Shown: positions 12,386 through 21,425 of the stretch, one piece after another | Position numbering within the stretch: position 1 is the stretch's first letter | How the letters are laid out: each line of letters opens with the position of its first letter | Source: Sipunculus nudus | Lineage: Eukaryota > Annelida > Sipuncula > Golfingiida > Sipunculidae | Direction: 5' to 3' | Assembly: GCA_026874595.1 (NCBI GenBank) | Contig: CM049308.1 | Location: forward strand, 271,001-335,000 | Length of the DNA: 64,000 bases | Made by a program: the position numbers and the translations under genes | Notes under the pieces: model-generated | Seen by the model: only the letters and a program-made list of their open reading frames with translations | What the model was told of the DNA's origin: nothing | Database searches by the model: none

Positions 12386-13291
12386 TATCCCTGGGGCTCA
12401 AAATTTGAACTCCGGGTCAAATGCACAGTAAGATGAACAACACACCGGGGACAATGTGTACAACATTAGAACAATGTAAGCAAGAATAATAGGATAAATC
12501 GGTGAACATATGTATAATAACAATAATGACCATAATGATAGACATATATAAAATACAAGAAGTATCAATAGTATAACATGAAAAATCGCATCAAAGTACT
12601 GGCTGCAGCGGCAGTACAATCCATAAGCATCAATATAGTATCAGGAAACATGGAAAATACAATATACTAGTAGCTATTTCTAGTATGCTAGTTTGTTTGT
12701 GTTTTGTTTATTTATATTTTTTGTGTGTGTTGGAGTACATCTTATCGTAACACAGCAAGAAGGTAAAATAGTTGTCCCTTAATTGTATGATAATATTCAA
12801 TAAGTTTCATGAAGGTACAATCACAGGGAAATACATTATAGATATATATATTTAAATATACATATGAAAAGACCAATATACATAATATGATAAGAATATA
12901 ATGCAGGATAAATATACATCAATGAGATCTACACATGGTATATAGTGATGATTAACGACACATAAGATATAATGATAAGGGATAATAAGTATACAGATAT
13001 ATGCATGGCTTATTTGCAAAGAGGCAAAAATTATACATATTAGTAGGCAAACAGCCTTTTTCTTTAGGGATTTTAAAGCTTTTGTACATTTTTTTTCATT
13101 TTTTTTTTCAATATGCACGTATTAAGGAACAATAAGAATAAGTATATGTACAATCGTAACAACAAGATTAATGCTACCTATGTCATGTATTATCAAGAAA
13201 TATCATAAAAGACAGTATCATATAACAAGGATATATATATATATACATATAGCGACAATTTTCTAAATAGACGCTACATAAGTAAATAACC
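12386..13291 (-). other. Non-coding 3' region of the Gypsy element
   Basis: This is the stretch between the env stop and the 3' LTR in element sense. It is AT-rich, with a TA run at about 13230-13247 and a poly-T-rich stretch near 13090-13110 on the plus strand. No conserved protein is visible. The bases directly before the LTR contain only a very short purine stretch (AGGGA) and no typical polypurine tract. Confidence 0.6.
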
Positions 13292-15256
13292 TCAACGTGA
13301 TATTGCACCATCTAATGATACATTATCAGATAGTGGATACAACGTAGCATGCGTTGTATTATCCGTCATGGACATCGTGGACAACGATGCCATGAACGGA
13401 GGTACAGCAGGAAACATTGCTGTTTTGAGTGCCTGACCCGGAACTTTTAATGGATTTGTAGCGACTTTATTGTCTACGTCCGTTTCAAAGGAAGTGGGGT
13501 CCTCCCGTGTAGGACACGAGTTAACCAAATACACTACGCCGTGATGTTTCATCGTAAGAATCGTAATAGGAAGTCCGTGACGCAACATGCGTTTTAATTT
13601 CCATGATTGCCAAAACGATATATAAACGTGCTGAGGTATGGGGACTGTGTCATTGTTAATCATACGAGTGGAAACAACAGGGTTGCCATGCCAGCTAATA
13701 ATCAATTGATAGCACAGGTAAGTGCGGCGAACTGTCAAATCATACACTCTCAAATTAGTAGGTATAGTATAATAAGTCGGGCAGAATGGAAGTTGTAGTA
13801 ATGAAATATGTTGAGTCTCGCGCCCAGTGGTTACCAAAAGAATCAGTCGGCCGTGACAGACACGACGGTAACATTTAGCCATAATAAGCATAATACACAT
13901 GATAATGAATAAGACCCAGAAGGTAGAAATGGCTGTATTAATTTGGACAGTGGGGTGAATAAATGAATCAGTCGGGCGAGGTATTGGAGGCAAGGACCAA
14001 ACAAGGTCAAGGGCTTCCGTAGGGGCTGGAAGACGCAACAGAGATATAGTAAACGTGAGTTGACGTACCTTGACTGACAACAAGACAGTAAATATCGAAA
14101 GAAGGACGAGTAAAGCCCAAAATACATATTGAAGAATTTTTGAAGTAAACTGCCACGGATCGTGAGAAGAAGGCGGCAGCCATTCACCTGCTAATAAAGG
14201 ATCAGTAAGAGATGAATAAATAGGTCGATTATTTTTAGCGGCCTGTACGGCTTTCGTGAGACTTAACTGTGTCTGATAAGCATCGGCAATGATAGCAGAA
14301 TAATTATGAGCATACAGGTTAAATGAAGGGATAGAATAATTAATGGATTGTTGAAATAGTTTACTAGGTGTAAAATGTTTTAATGCATCTGGGGCGAAGA
14401 AGGACTGAAGAACAGCTAAATTAACAGGGTGAAGCAATTTAAAACTAACGTTTTGAGATGAACAACCTTGAATACGAGGGGGGATATGATAATCATCCAA
14501 AAATAATGTACATTGACATTTAAGTTTTAATAAACAAAAGGAACATCCAGGAGAAGTATGGATATTACCACCATGACATGAACTAGAAATATGAGTAATA
14601 TTAGAAAGGACAATGTGAGAGTTATCAATATGAGTAACCCGTGGAACAATAACGTCCGGCAGAAATTTAAATTGACATAAGGAATGTACAATTTGCATAT
14701 CATTGCGATAGATAGCTAGTGCACACGACGGTTTATCGATTGGGCGGTGAGCGTCCAACATTGGACACCATAAATGCTCATCGCCGGTACACCGGGCAGC
14801 CTGTTGATGTGTGATTTCAATAAAGGATTTACCAGAATTTGATACGGCTAGTAACTCGGGTAAATCCGTGAGCTGAGTGGCATGTGATGAGGTATTATGT
14901 AACGGATTCGGAAATGAAAGTACTCGATAAACGGTTAGAATGTCAGGACGGACCTGAACAGGGACTTTAAGTGTAACAAAAATAGTATTATTATGACGAG
15001 CACTAATAACAGGCGTATTATAATAAACACGCGGGTGAAAAGTAGCAATAGTATACCCAGGGTAATTTTGGCTAAGTTGATACGAAACGTGATGTAACAT
15101 TTGAATTAATACCTGTGGTTTTATAAGGGATGGAGATAGTTGATGACGAACGAGAGCATTTATACCAGAAAGAAAATCTGTAAATTGTGAACGAAGAATT
15201 TCGAAACGTGTTAAATGGAGAATGGTTTTAGCTTGTAAACCTCGAAATGAAATCAT
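13292..15256 (-). CDS. env: env, second reading frame: C-terminal ectodomain, membrane anchor and tail
   Basis: It continues the envelope protein of 15228-15986 in the +1 frame. The frame is open upstream to about 15310, so the Met at 15256 need not be a real start. Residues 1-60 continue a helical, heptad-like stretch. A cysteine-rich ectodomain follows at about 155-270 with several N-x-S/T sites (for example NTS at 121, NIT at 219, NVS at 269). Residues 376-396 are a strongly hydrophobic membrane segment, and residues 446-462 form a second hydrophobic segment followed by a basic KCYRR stretch. About 190 residues remain after that. Baculovirus F proteins usually have one anchor, so the second segment and long tail are unusual. 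Confidence 0.8.
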   Translation of the reverse strand: MISFRGLQAKTILHLTRFEILRSQFTDFLSGINALVRHQLSPSLIKPQVLIQMLHHVSYQLSQNYPGYTIATFHPRVYYNTPVISARHNNTIFVTLKVPVQVRPDILTVYRVLSFPNPLHNTSSHATQLTDLPELLAVSNSGKSFIEITHQQAARCTGDEHLWCPMLDAHRPIDKPSCALAIYRNDMQIVHSLCQFKFLPDVIVPRVTHIDNSHIVLSNITHISSSCHGGNIHTSPGCSFCLLKLKCQCTLFLDDYHIPPRIQGCSSQNVSFKLLHPVNLAVLQSFFAPDALKHFTPSKLFQQSINYSIPSFNLYAHNYSAIIADAYQTQLSLTKAVQAAKNNRPIYSSLTDPLLAGEWLPPSSHDPWQFTSKILQYVFWALLVLLSIFTVLLSVKVRQLTFTISLLRLPAPTEALDLVWSLPPIPRPTDSFIHPTVQINTAISTFWVLFIIMCIMLIMAKCYRRVCHGRLILLVTTGRETQHISLLQLPFCPTYYTIPTNLRVYDLTVRRTYLCYQLIISWHGNPVVSTRMINNDTVPIPQHVYISFWQSWKLKRMLRHGLPITILTMKHHGVVYLVNSCPTREDPTSFETDVDNKVATNPLKVPGQALKTAMFPAVPPFMASLSTMSMTDNTTHATLYPLSDNVSLDGAISR

Positions 15257-15986
15257 AGCTATTTTGAAGATTATGATGAGAGTTAACCATTGCAGTAATA
15301 GTATTATGATTTAATTCAATAGCTTTAAGAGCAGACTGAAGTTGATGAGTAGCGGCTGTCATAAAACTGGTCATTTCTTTATGTTGAGTTTGGAGAGTGT
15401 ACGCCAATTTACCTGTAACATTAGTTAATTGTTTTATATGAGCTTGTAATACTTGAATTTCATGTTCAGTAGCAGTTCCAAAAAGTGCATGAGATATGTC
15501 ACCTATGAATGAAAATATCGTCCGTTGTTGACGCGTTGACAGTTTAGGAACCTCTGGAATCAGAGTTCGTATTTCATCTGTAACATTTTGGATATACCTG
15601 GCTAATTGATTTCGGGCAACTTCTAATTCATGGACAATTGTAAGGATGGTATTACATGTGATAACAGTTCCGGGCGCCGATCGACAACGAGACAAAGTGA
15701 ACGGCGTAACGACAGGATTATCTGGGATGTCGAAAGCAAATGTATGTGTCCATGTTTGTTCCGCATGATTAAGTATACCTCTACGTTGAAAAATAACACC
15801 ATAGTTCAGTCGTTGTTGTAAGGGATCCCGTTGATCTGATGCTGCACAAACTGTTGTCCAAAGAAGGATTCCTAACAGTAAGTGGAATGTATTTCTTCCC
15901 GTGTGATGCCCATTTTCTGTAAGGGGACAAGGAATGGATGAATAAGTATGAGGAATGACATATGAGAATAGTAAATCTCTCCACAA
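15228..15986 (-). CDS. env: env, first reading frame: F-like fusion protein N-terminal part
   Basis: 252 residues. A hydrophobic stretch at about 33-48 looks like a signal sequence. The basic site RQQR at 152-155 is directly followed by a hydrophobic, glycine-containing stretch beginning FSFIGDISHALFGT. That combination of furin-type site, fusion peptide and following heptad region is the mark of baculovirus F and insect errantivirus envelope proteins. N-x-T sites occur at 134 and 189. The frame ends at 15228 while the rest of env continues in the +1 frame, overlapping from 15256 (open to about 15310). Either one base is in excess here or a frameshift is used. It begins 174 bp after the pol stop, so expression by splicing is likely but no junction is proven. 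Confidence 0.85.
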   Translation of the reverse strand: MWRDLLFSYVIPHTYSSIPCPLTENGHHTGRNTFHLLLGILLWTTVCAASDQRDPLQQRLNYGVIFQRRGILNHAEQTWTHTFAFDIPDNPVVTPFTLSRCRSAPGTVITCNTILTIVHELEVARNQLARYIQNVTDEIRTLIPEVPKLSTRQQRTIFSFIGDISHALFGTATEHEIQVLQAHIKQLTNVTGKLAYTLQTQHKEMTSFMTAATHQLQSALKAIELNHNTITAMVNSHHNLQNSYDFISRFTS

Positions 15987-16160
15987 ATGTGTGTATTGAT
16001 CTTAACCTTAAGGATTTAAGATGGTAATTTTATTGTGAGCTCTGTATGTATAAGATCCACACATCTGCAGAGTGATGATATAATATATGAAAATGAAACG
16101 GATGATATCCTCGTCATCTCACTATTAGGGTCTATATACGGGTGAGTACAGTCAGTGTAT
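15987..16160 (-). other. pol-env intergenic stretch
   Basis: 174 bp between the pol stop and the env start. It should hold the env splice acceptor if a subgenomic RNA is made, but I see no site convincing enough to name. Confidence 0.45.
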
Positions 16161-19100
16161 TTAACGTTTGTTTTTACGTTTGCGTACCTGACCGGTCATT
16201 GTTCGTTTAATGTGAAATTCACGGATAAGTGCGGGCGAAATATCGTCAGCATATTCCCAGGAAGATTTCCGTGATTTGTCTACCCATTTCACGAAATACA
16301 CACGCTTTCCTTGGTGTTTTGAACACTTCATAAGCCTATTAACGGCAGCGTATGCATCATGGGAAGTTTGAGATCGACCTGGACTATCTGGATCCAAGAT
16401 AGCACGATCCCTAGAGGATGTATCACGCTGGGATGAATCTACACGGGTCGAGGGTGGATCATTGGTGGGATGATCGGGGGGATCGCGACGATTTGTCGGA
16501 CGATCCTGGGGATCAAAATATTTTTTTAACCTATTACTATGCACGAAAGCGGGTAAAGCTTTGTTAGTACGGCAATCAATAAGTTTATACGTATTATTAG
16601 AATTGGCTATTGCAATGTAGTATGGGCCTAAGTATTTGGGGAGTAATTTTGGCGTAAGACCTGGGGTTTTGGCCATACGTTTTAACAGAACACGATCACC
16701 GACCTGAAAGTCAGGTTGAGATGCTTTTATATCATGTCGCTGTTTAATTTTATCCTTGGTCTCAGAAGTAATATCAGCTACTATCTCCCTAATTTGTTTC
16801 AGGCGTGTAGTTAATAAATCAAGGTATGCCTGATCGGGAGTGGACAGTTTAGGTGCAGGTAACAACTGCACATCAATTGGAAGTGTTGGTTTCTTACCAA
16901 ACAAAATTTGATATGGGCTAAAGCCATCAAGTTGTGCCTGAGGTCTGAAACGAAAAGCCATTAATAAACTTGGAATTAAATCAGCCCAATTAGATTGATC
17001 CGCTTCTATATATGTCCGAAGTGATTGGACTAAAGTGCGGTTATAAACTTCCACCTGACCATTCGAGGCTGGGTGGAAAGCACTTGTTTCTACTTTTGTA
17101 ATTTGAAAAAGTTTACATAATTGTTTAATCAAATGGGACATAAAGTTAGCACCTCTATCCGAAACGAGGCTATGCGGGGGTCCAAACCTGGTAATAAAGG
17201 TATTATAAATAGCCTTGGCGATAGACTGTGCATTCTGTTCTCGTAATGGAACAGCCTCTACCCATTTTGAAAAACTGTCAACCATGACAAGAACATATTT
17301 ATATCCTTTTGGAGTTGTTTTCAGGGGGCCACAGACGTCTACATGGACTCGAGAGAACACAGAGGAAAGTGGGTAATTAATAAGTGGTGCATCCCTTGCA
17401 TGGAAATGTCGTTTTGCAACCTGACAAGCGTCACAAGATCGTATGTATTTTGTAATATCAGCATACATAGAATGCCAGTAGTACTTCTGTCGTAAGGCTT
17501 CGTAGGTAGAATTAATACCAAAATGACAACCAGCAGCCAAAGAATCATGATAAGATCTTAAAATATCATCACGCAAGATATGGGGAATGACTAACTGAAT
17601 ATATGGTGCATTTTTTTGTTTACTGCTGGAGCGAGGATAATAACGATGGTATAGAATATTATTATCCAGAAAATAATTTTGACTTTCTAAAATAACGTTT
17701 CTGGCTAAATGTTGATTATCAGGTAAGTCAGTTTTATTCCTAAGGTATTTTATGATAGGTATTAAATCCTCATCTTGACCCTGTAATTCCTGTATCGGGG
17801 TAATCTCAGGAAGAAGATGTTCCAATAACTGTTGTGGAGTCGCGTCCGTGTAATTTTGCGAGGCTTGAGCCAACTCTTGTAATTGATTAATTTCAGGAGT
17901 TATGATCTGAGAGCTATAAGTAAAGCGATGTTCAACTAAATCAGATGTCTGAACCGGAATAGTCTGCGTAGAAAGTAAACTAAGACTAGACACATCACGG
18001 GTGTCCTCCCGAGATATGGGTTGTAAACTAATATCATAATTTCTTCTTGAAAGAGCGTCCGCATTAACGTTTGATTTTCCAGACTTATATACTATGGTAT
18101 ATTTATATGGCTGTAATTTCATAGCCCAGCGAGCGAGCCTTGCTGATGAATTTTTACAGGAGTCCAAATAAGTCAGAGCCCTATGATCTGTCACGATTGT
18201 GAATGGCCGGTCGTTTGCAAGATACACATTGTAATGTTTAATACCTTCTATAATAGCTAAACACTCTTTATCTGTTATGCCCCATCTGGTTTCGTTATTT
18301 CTCAAATTTCGGCCACCATAGGCAATAACACGCTCCTTGCCATGGTCGTCTTTTTGACCCAAAATATAACCAATAGCATAATCGGATGCATCAGTATATA
18401 AAATGAATTCCTTGTCAAAATCAGGAAACACCAAAACAATAGGTTCCGTAGTCAGAGCCTGTTTCAGTTTAGTAAAAGCATTTTGGCACGCAGTATCCCA
18501 GTTGAATGGAATATCTTTATGCAATAATCTGGTCAATGGGTAAGCAATTTTTGAATAATCTTTAACAAATTTTCTGTAGTAATTACATAATCCTAAGAAA
18601 CTGCGCATTTGTTTAGGGTTCTTAGGTTGGGGAAAGGTGGCAACAGCTTGTGTCTTCGCTGTGTCCATTTCAACACCACTAGTTGTGATATAGTGACCTA
18701 AAAAATTGACCTTAGGAGTGGCAAAATGACATTTGGATGGTTTCAGTTTTAAGTTAGCTTGTCGTAGTCTAGTAAAAACTTGAGACAAATGAGTGAGATG
18801 TTCAGATAAATTACGACTATAAACAAGTATATCATCAACATATACTACAGCATTTTTAAAGTTTAAACCCTTTAAAATAGTTCCAACTGTAAAAGAGAAC
18901 GATGATGGTGCATTACGAAGACCGAAGGGCATAACATTCCAGGTATATGTACCTGAATGCGTGACAAATCCAGTTTTGTCAATAGAGTCAGGGTGCATTG
19001 GAATCTGCCAAAATCCAGAGGCCATATCTAGAACAGAGAATATGCGCGCTTTTGCTTGTCCAATACTATCAAAAACATCCTCAATTCGAGGTAAAGGATG

Positions 19101-20381
19101 ACTTACTGGCTTAGTTATAGCATTTAATTTTCTATAATCCACAGCAAATCTATATTGTCCATTTTTCTTAGGAACTAATAAAACAGGAGCTTGCCATAAG
19201 GACGTAGATTCTTGGATGATGCCTGTATCGAGCATTTCCTGAACTTGCCTATCTATTTCAGCCTTTTTAGTGGGGCTTACTCTGTATGGGGCCAGTCGAA
19301 TGGGAGTTTCATCACCAGTATCGATTGAATGAGAGAATACATTTGTACGTCCTAATTCAGTAATATTAGTAGCAAAAATGTCCCGATTTGAACCTAAAAA
19401 TGCCAGTAATTTATATCTTTCCTGTTCATTTAATTCTGTTCCTTCTAAGTTGAAGTTTAAGGATTGGGCTATTTTATAATATTCCTTCTCGTTATCCTCA
19501 TTGGTATTACTAGCACTAACCTGATTAATGTCCATACTGACTTGGCGATCGATAATGGTGAATGCGTCAGATGTGGGTGAAAGTAAACGGAATGAGGCAA
19601 TTGGATAACCCTGTGAGAGTTTAATTGGTTTGGTATAAGGATTCATAACACGCATGACAGTTTTTGAATTGGTTAAGGTATTGATGCTATACGCCCCAGC
19701 TAATCGTTTCGACTTTCTTAATAAGCTAAGAGGAATGACCTGTCCAATGGTATCCGAGAAGTATGGATCTGGAGTGTAAACAGGTAATATTGTTTCTGTG
19801 AGCGGTTGACAGGTAGTATTAATCGCAACTCTGAGATACGAGTGATTAGAGGGCCGTCCCTTACTACACAGTGGAATGTGATATTTACCATTCATTAAGG
19901 AGAGAACATTATGAGAAAAATCAATTTGGGCTTGGTACTTCTGTAAATAATCCGTACCTAATATTATGGGTACACTACTAGATGTTAAGACCAGAAAGGA
20001 ATGTGTGGTACCGAATTCCCCCAATTTAAGAGTTAAATCAACCTGACCCATAACTTTAACATGGATATTTCCGATCCCTTTTACATATGAAATGTTTACT
20101 GGATTAACCGGAATAGTACCCCTGTTGTTTAGATTTTGTATCGTATGCCAATCAATACAAGAGACTTGAGCTCCCGTGTCTAATAAACATTGGACTTCGA
20201 GGGAATTAACTGTAGCTGTAACCAAATTATTATATCTGTTATTTTGAAGATTGACTAAAATATGGGGACATTTGATATCGGGGTCTCTAAGGACCTGGTT
20301 CAGAGGACGGTTATGTCTACTGATTGATGGAGAATTTTGTGTTAAAGCGCTACGGTCCAGTTCAGGATCAGGCGTTATATC
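16161..20381 (-). CDS. pol: pol: protease, reverse transcriptase, RNase H, integrase, chromodomain-like tail
   Basis: The frame is open without interruption for 1,406 codons after an in-frame UAG at 20382-20384. No ATG is needed if it is made as a Gag-Pol fusion. In order by nucleotide position: aspartic protease with DTGA (near 20180); RT with YVDD (near 18842); RNase H beginning TDAS (near 18395); integrase zinc finger H-H-C-C (about 17549-17424); integrase catalytic D (near 17339), D (near 17159) and E (near 17051), the last two 35 residues apart; a GPY/F motif (near 16628); and a C-terminal segment (about 16355-16206) with an aromatic-rich YFVKW...SSWEY...LIREF pattern like a chromodomain. 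A basic tail ends the protein. The domain order RT-RH-IN is that of Ty3/Gypsy. Confidence 0.95.
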   Translation of the reverse strand, partial: DITPDPELDRSALTQNSPSISRHNRPLNQVLRDPDIKCPHILVNLQNNRYNNLVTATVNSLEVQCLLDTGAQVSCIDWHTIQNLNNRGTIPVNPVNISYVKGIGNIHVKVMGQVDLTLKLGEFGTTHSFLVLTSSSVPIILGTDYLQKYQAQIDFSHNVLSLMNGKYHIPLCSKGRPSNHSYLRVAINTTCQPLTETILPVYTPDPYFSDTIGQVIPLSLLRKSKRLAGAYSINTLTNSKTVMRVMNPYTKPIKLSQGYPIASFRLLSPTSDAFTIIDRQVSMDINQVSASNTNEDNEKEYYKIAQSLNFNLEGTELNEQERYKLLAFLGSNRDIFATNITELGRTNVFSHSIDTGDETPIRLAPYRVSPTKKAEIDRQVQEMLDTGIIQESTSLWQAPVLLVPKKNGQYRFAVDYRKLNAITKPVSHPLPRIEDVFDSIGQAKARIFSVLDMASGFWQIPMHPDSIDKTGFVTHSGTYTWNVMPFGLRNAPSSFSFTVGTILKGLNFKNAVVYVDDILVYSRNLSEHLTHLSQVFTRLRQANLKLKPSKCHFATPKVNFLGHYITTSGVEMDTAKTQAVATFPQPKNPKQMRSFLGLCNYYRKFVKDYSKIAYPLTRLLHKDIPFNWDTACQNAFTKLKQALTTEPIVLVFPDFDKEFILYTDASDYAIGYILGQKDDHGKERVIAYGGRNLRNNETRWGITDKECLAIIEGIKHYNVYLANDRPFTIVTDHRALTYLDSCKNSSARLARWAMKLQPYKYTIVYKSGKSNVNADALSRRNYDISLQPISREDTRDVSSLSLLSTQTIPVQTSDLVEHRFTYSSQIITPEINQLQELAQASQNYTDATPQQLLEHLLPEITPIQELQGQDEDLIPIIKYLRNKTDLPDNQHLARNVILESQNYFLDNNILYHRYYPRSSSKQKNAPYIQLVIPHILRDDILRSYHDSLAAGCHFGINSTYEALRQKYYWHSMYADITKYIRSCDACQVAKRHFHARDAPLINYPLSSVFSRVHVDVCGPLKTTPKGYKYVLVMVDSFSKWVEAVPLREQNAQSIAKAIYNTFITRFGPPHSLVSDRGANFMSHLIKQLCKLFQITKVETSAFHPASNGQVEVYNRTLVQSLRTYIEADQSNWADLIPSLLMAFRFRPQAQLDGFSPYQILFGKKPTLPIDVQLLPAPKLSTPDQAYLDLLTTRLKQIREIVADITSETKDKIKQRHDIKASQPDFQVGDRVLLKRMAKTPGLTPKLLPKYLGPYYIAIANSNNTYKLIDCRTNKALPAFVHSNRLKKYFDPQDRPTNRRDPPDHPTNDPPSTRVDSSQRDTSSRDRAILDPDSPGRSQTSHDAYAAVNRLMKCSKHQGKRVYFVKWVDKSRKSSWEYADDISPALIREFHIKRTMTGQVRKRKNKR

Positions 20382-20475
20382 CTATTTAAACATTACTCTA
20401 TCAAACCGGACAGTTTTAGGAGTAGTTTTAGCGTTGCGACATACACGGGCCAAATGGCCTATTTCACCACAAAAA
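20382..20475 (-). other. Gag-Pol junction: shifted second zinc knuckle and in-frame UAG
   Basis: In the pol frame this stretch encodes the C, H and C residues of a CCHC knuckle and about 20 further residues. It then meets UAG at 20382-20384, after which the same frame runs on into pol. The first cysteine of this knuckle lies in the gag frame. The two frames meet at a run of six T (sense) at 20471-20476. Seen directly: the frame change and the stop. Whether it is a programmed site, a one-base insertion or a sequencing error cannot be told here. Confidence 0.75.
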
Positions 20476-21369
20476 ATTACAGCTAACATTTTTAAATCTA
20501 CATAAATAAGCCCAATGATTATAACCACACCATGGACACGGCGAAGGTGGCTGACTGTTACCTGGCAATGATCGTCTGGGTTGTCTGTAACCTTGAGTGG
20601 AGCGTTGTTGTTGTGGTCCCGGAGATCGCCAGCGGGGAGGGGGTGCAGGTGATGCGGAACGCATTCCTGTGCGCTCACGTGATGGTGTGCGAGGTCGTCT
20701 CAGCGGAGATTCGGTGGCGGTCGACGGGGCCCGCTGCCAAACAGCGTTGCTGATCTCTTCAAACAGCTCCGTTATATTAAGTTGTGGTGGAATCGGCGAG
20801 TTGGTAATGGGATGAAATTCAACAGCCTTACGAGCTAGTTCTGTCAAATCTTCAAGATTTTGTGGGTCTTTTAAGTCTATGTATTGTTGGATTCCTCTGG
20901 GAAACCCAATTTTAATGGCGTCCATGATATCCTGTTCAGATTTACCGAGCTGCGCTCCCATATTACGGAGGTGATCAATGTAATGATCAACAGTTTCGTT
21001 GGACTGAAAAACTCTTGTATTAAAAGTTCTTAAAATAGCGAGTCTCTGACCCTTACGCGCGAAACGTTGTGTAAAAGCTTCGGCTAGTTTTGTAAAGTCT
21101 TTACGCGTGTCTAAAGGTAGAGAACGATACCAAGACGCGGCAACACTACCTGGAGCTAGTTTTAAGGAGAATATTTCAGCTCTCTGATCGCTTCTAAGAC
21201 CTTCTACGGACGGTTTCGTCCAGCCTAGTAGGACAGCCGTGGTGTTAAAACGGTCGAGCCAGTCAATTGCATCTGTGTCACCATCTCCATAAAACATGGG
21301 AATAACTGAACAGTCTATTTTACCTGACGGTGTAGAATCTGATGATGTCTTCTGTCCTGTTGGTGCCAT
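20464..21369 (-). CDS. gag: gag: capsid-like protein with zinc knuckle
   Basis: 301 residues from the ATG at 21369. I chose this start because the upstream extension has no ATG and runs through the primer-binding site. A Retrotrans_gag-like capsid region (about residues 30-190) contains ASWYRSLP near 79-86 and an AFTQRF stretch. An Arg/Pro/Ser-rich linker follows (about 220-275), then a knuckle C-x2-C-x3-H-x4-C at 278-290, one residue shorter than the usual CX2CX4HX4C. The frame closes in the middle of a second knuckle. The protein would package element RNA and form particles. Confidence 0.85.
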   Translation of the reverse strand: MAPTGQKTSSDSTPSGKIDCSVIPMFYGDGDTDAIDWLDRFNTTAVLLGWTKPSVEGLRSDQRAEIFSLKLAPGSVAASWYRSLPLDTRKDFTKLAEAFTQRFARKGQRLAILRTFNTRVFQSNETVDHYIDHLRNMGAQLGKSEQDIMDAIKIGFPRGIQQYIDLKDPQNLEDLTELARKAVEFHPITNSPIPPQLNITELFEEISNAVWQRAPSTATESPLRRPRTPSRERTGMRSASPAPPPRWRSPGPQQQRSTQGYRQPRRSLPGNSQPPSPCPWCGYNHWAYLCRFKNVSCNFLW

Positions 21370-21410
21370 ATTGATTATGTCGTGACGAGGTAGATCGTTG
21401 TACCAAAACC

Positions 21411-21422
21411 GGATCTCCACCA
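21411..21422 (-). promoter_or_regulatory. Primer-binding site
   Basis: The minus strand reads TGGTGGAGATCC starting three bases after the 5' LTR. TGG at this place matches the CCA end of a tRNA. The implied tRNA 3' end is GGATCTCCACCA, and I cannot assign the tRNA with confidence. Confidence 0.7.
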
Positions 21423-21425
21423 ATG

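Noticed and set aside
13607-15821. Plus-strand frames opposite env (13607-13798, 15630-15821) and other-frame ORFs (13843-14187, 15781-15984)
   Set aside because: They are shadows of the env frames.
21370-21423. Extension of gag upstream of the ATG at 21369
   Set aside because: The extension has no ATG, starts at a TTG and overlaps the primer-binding site.
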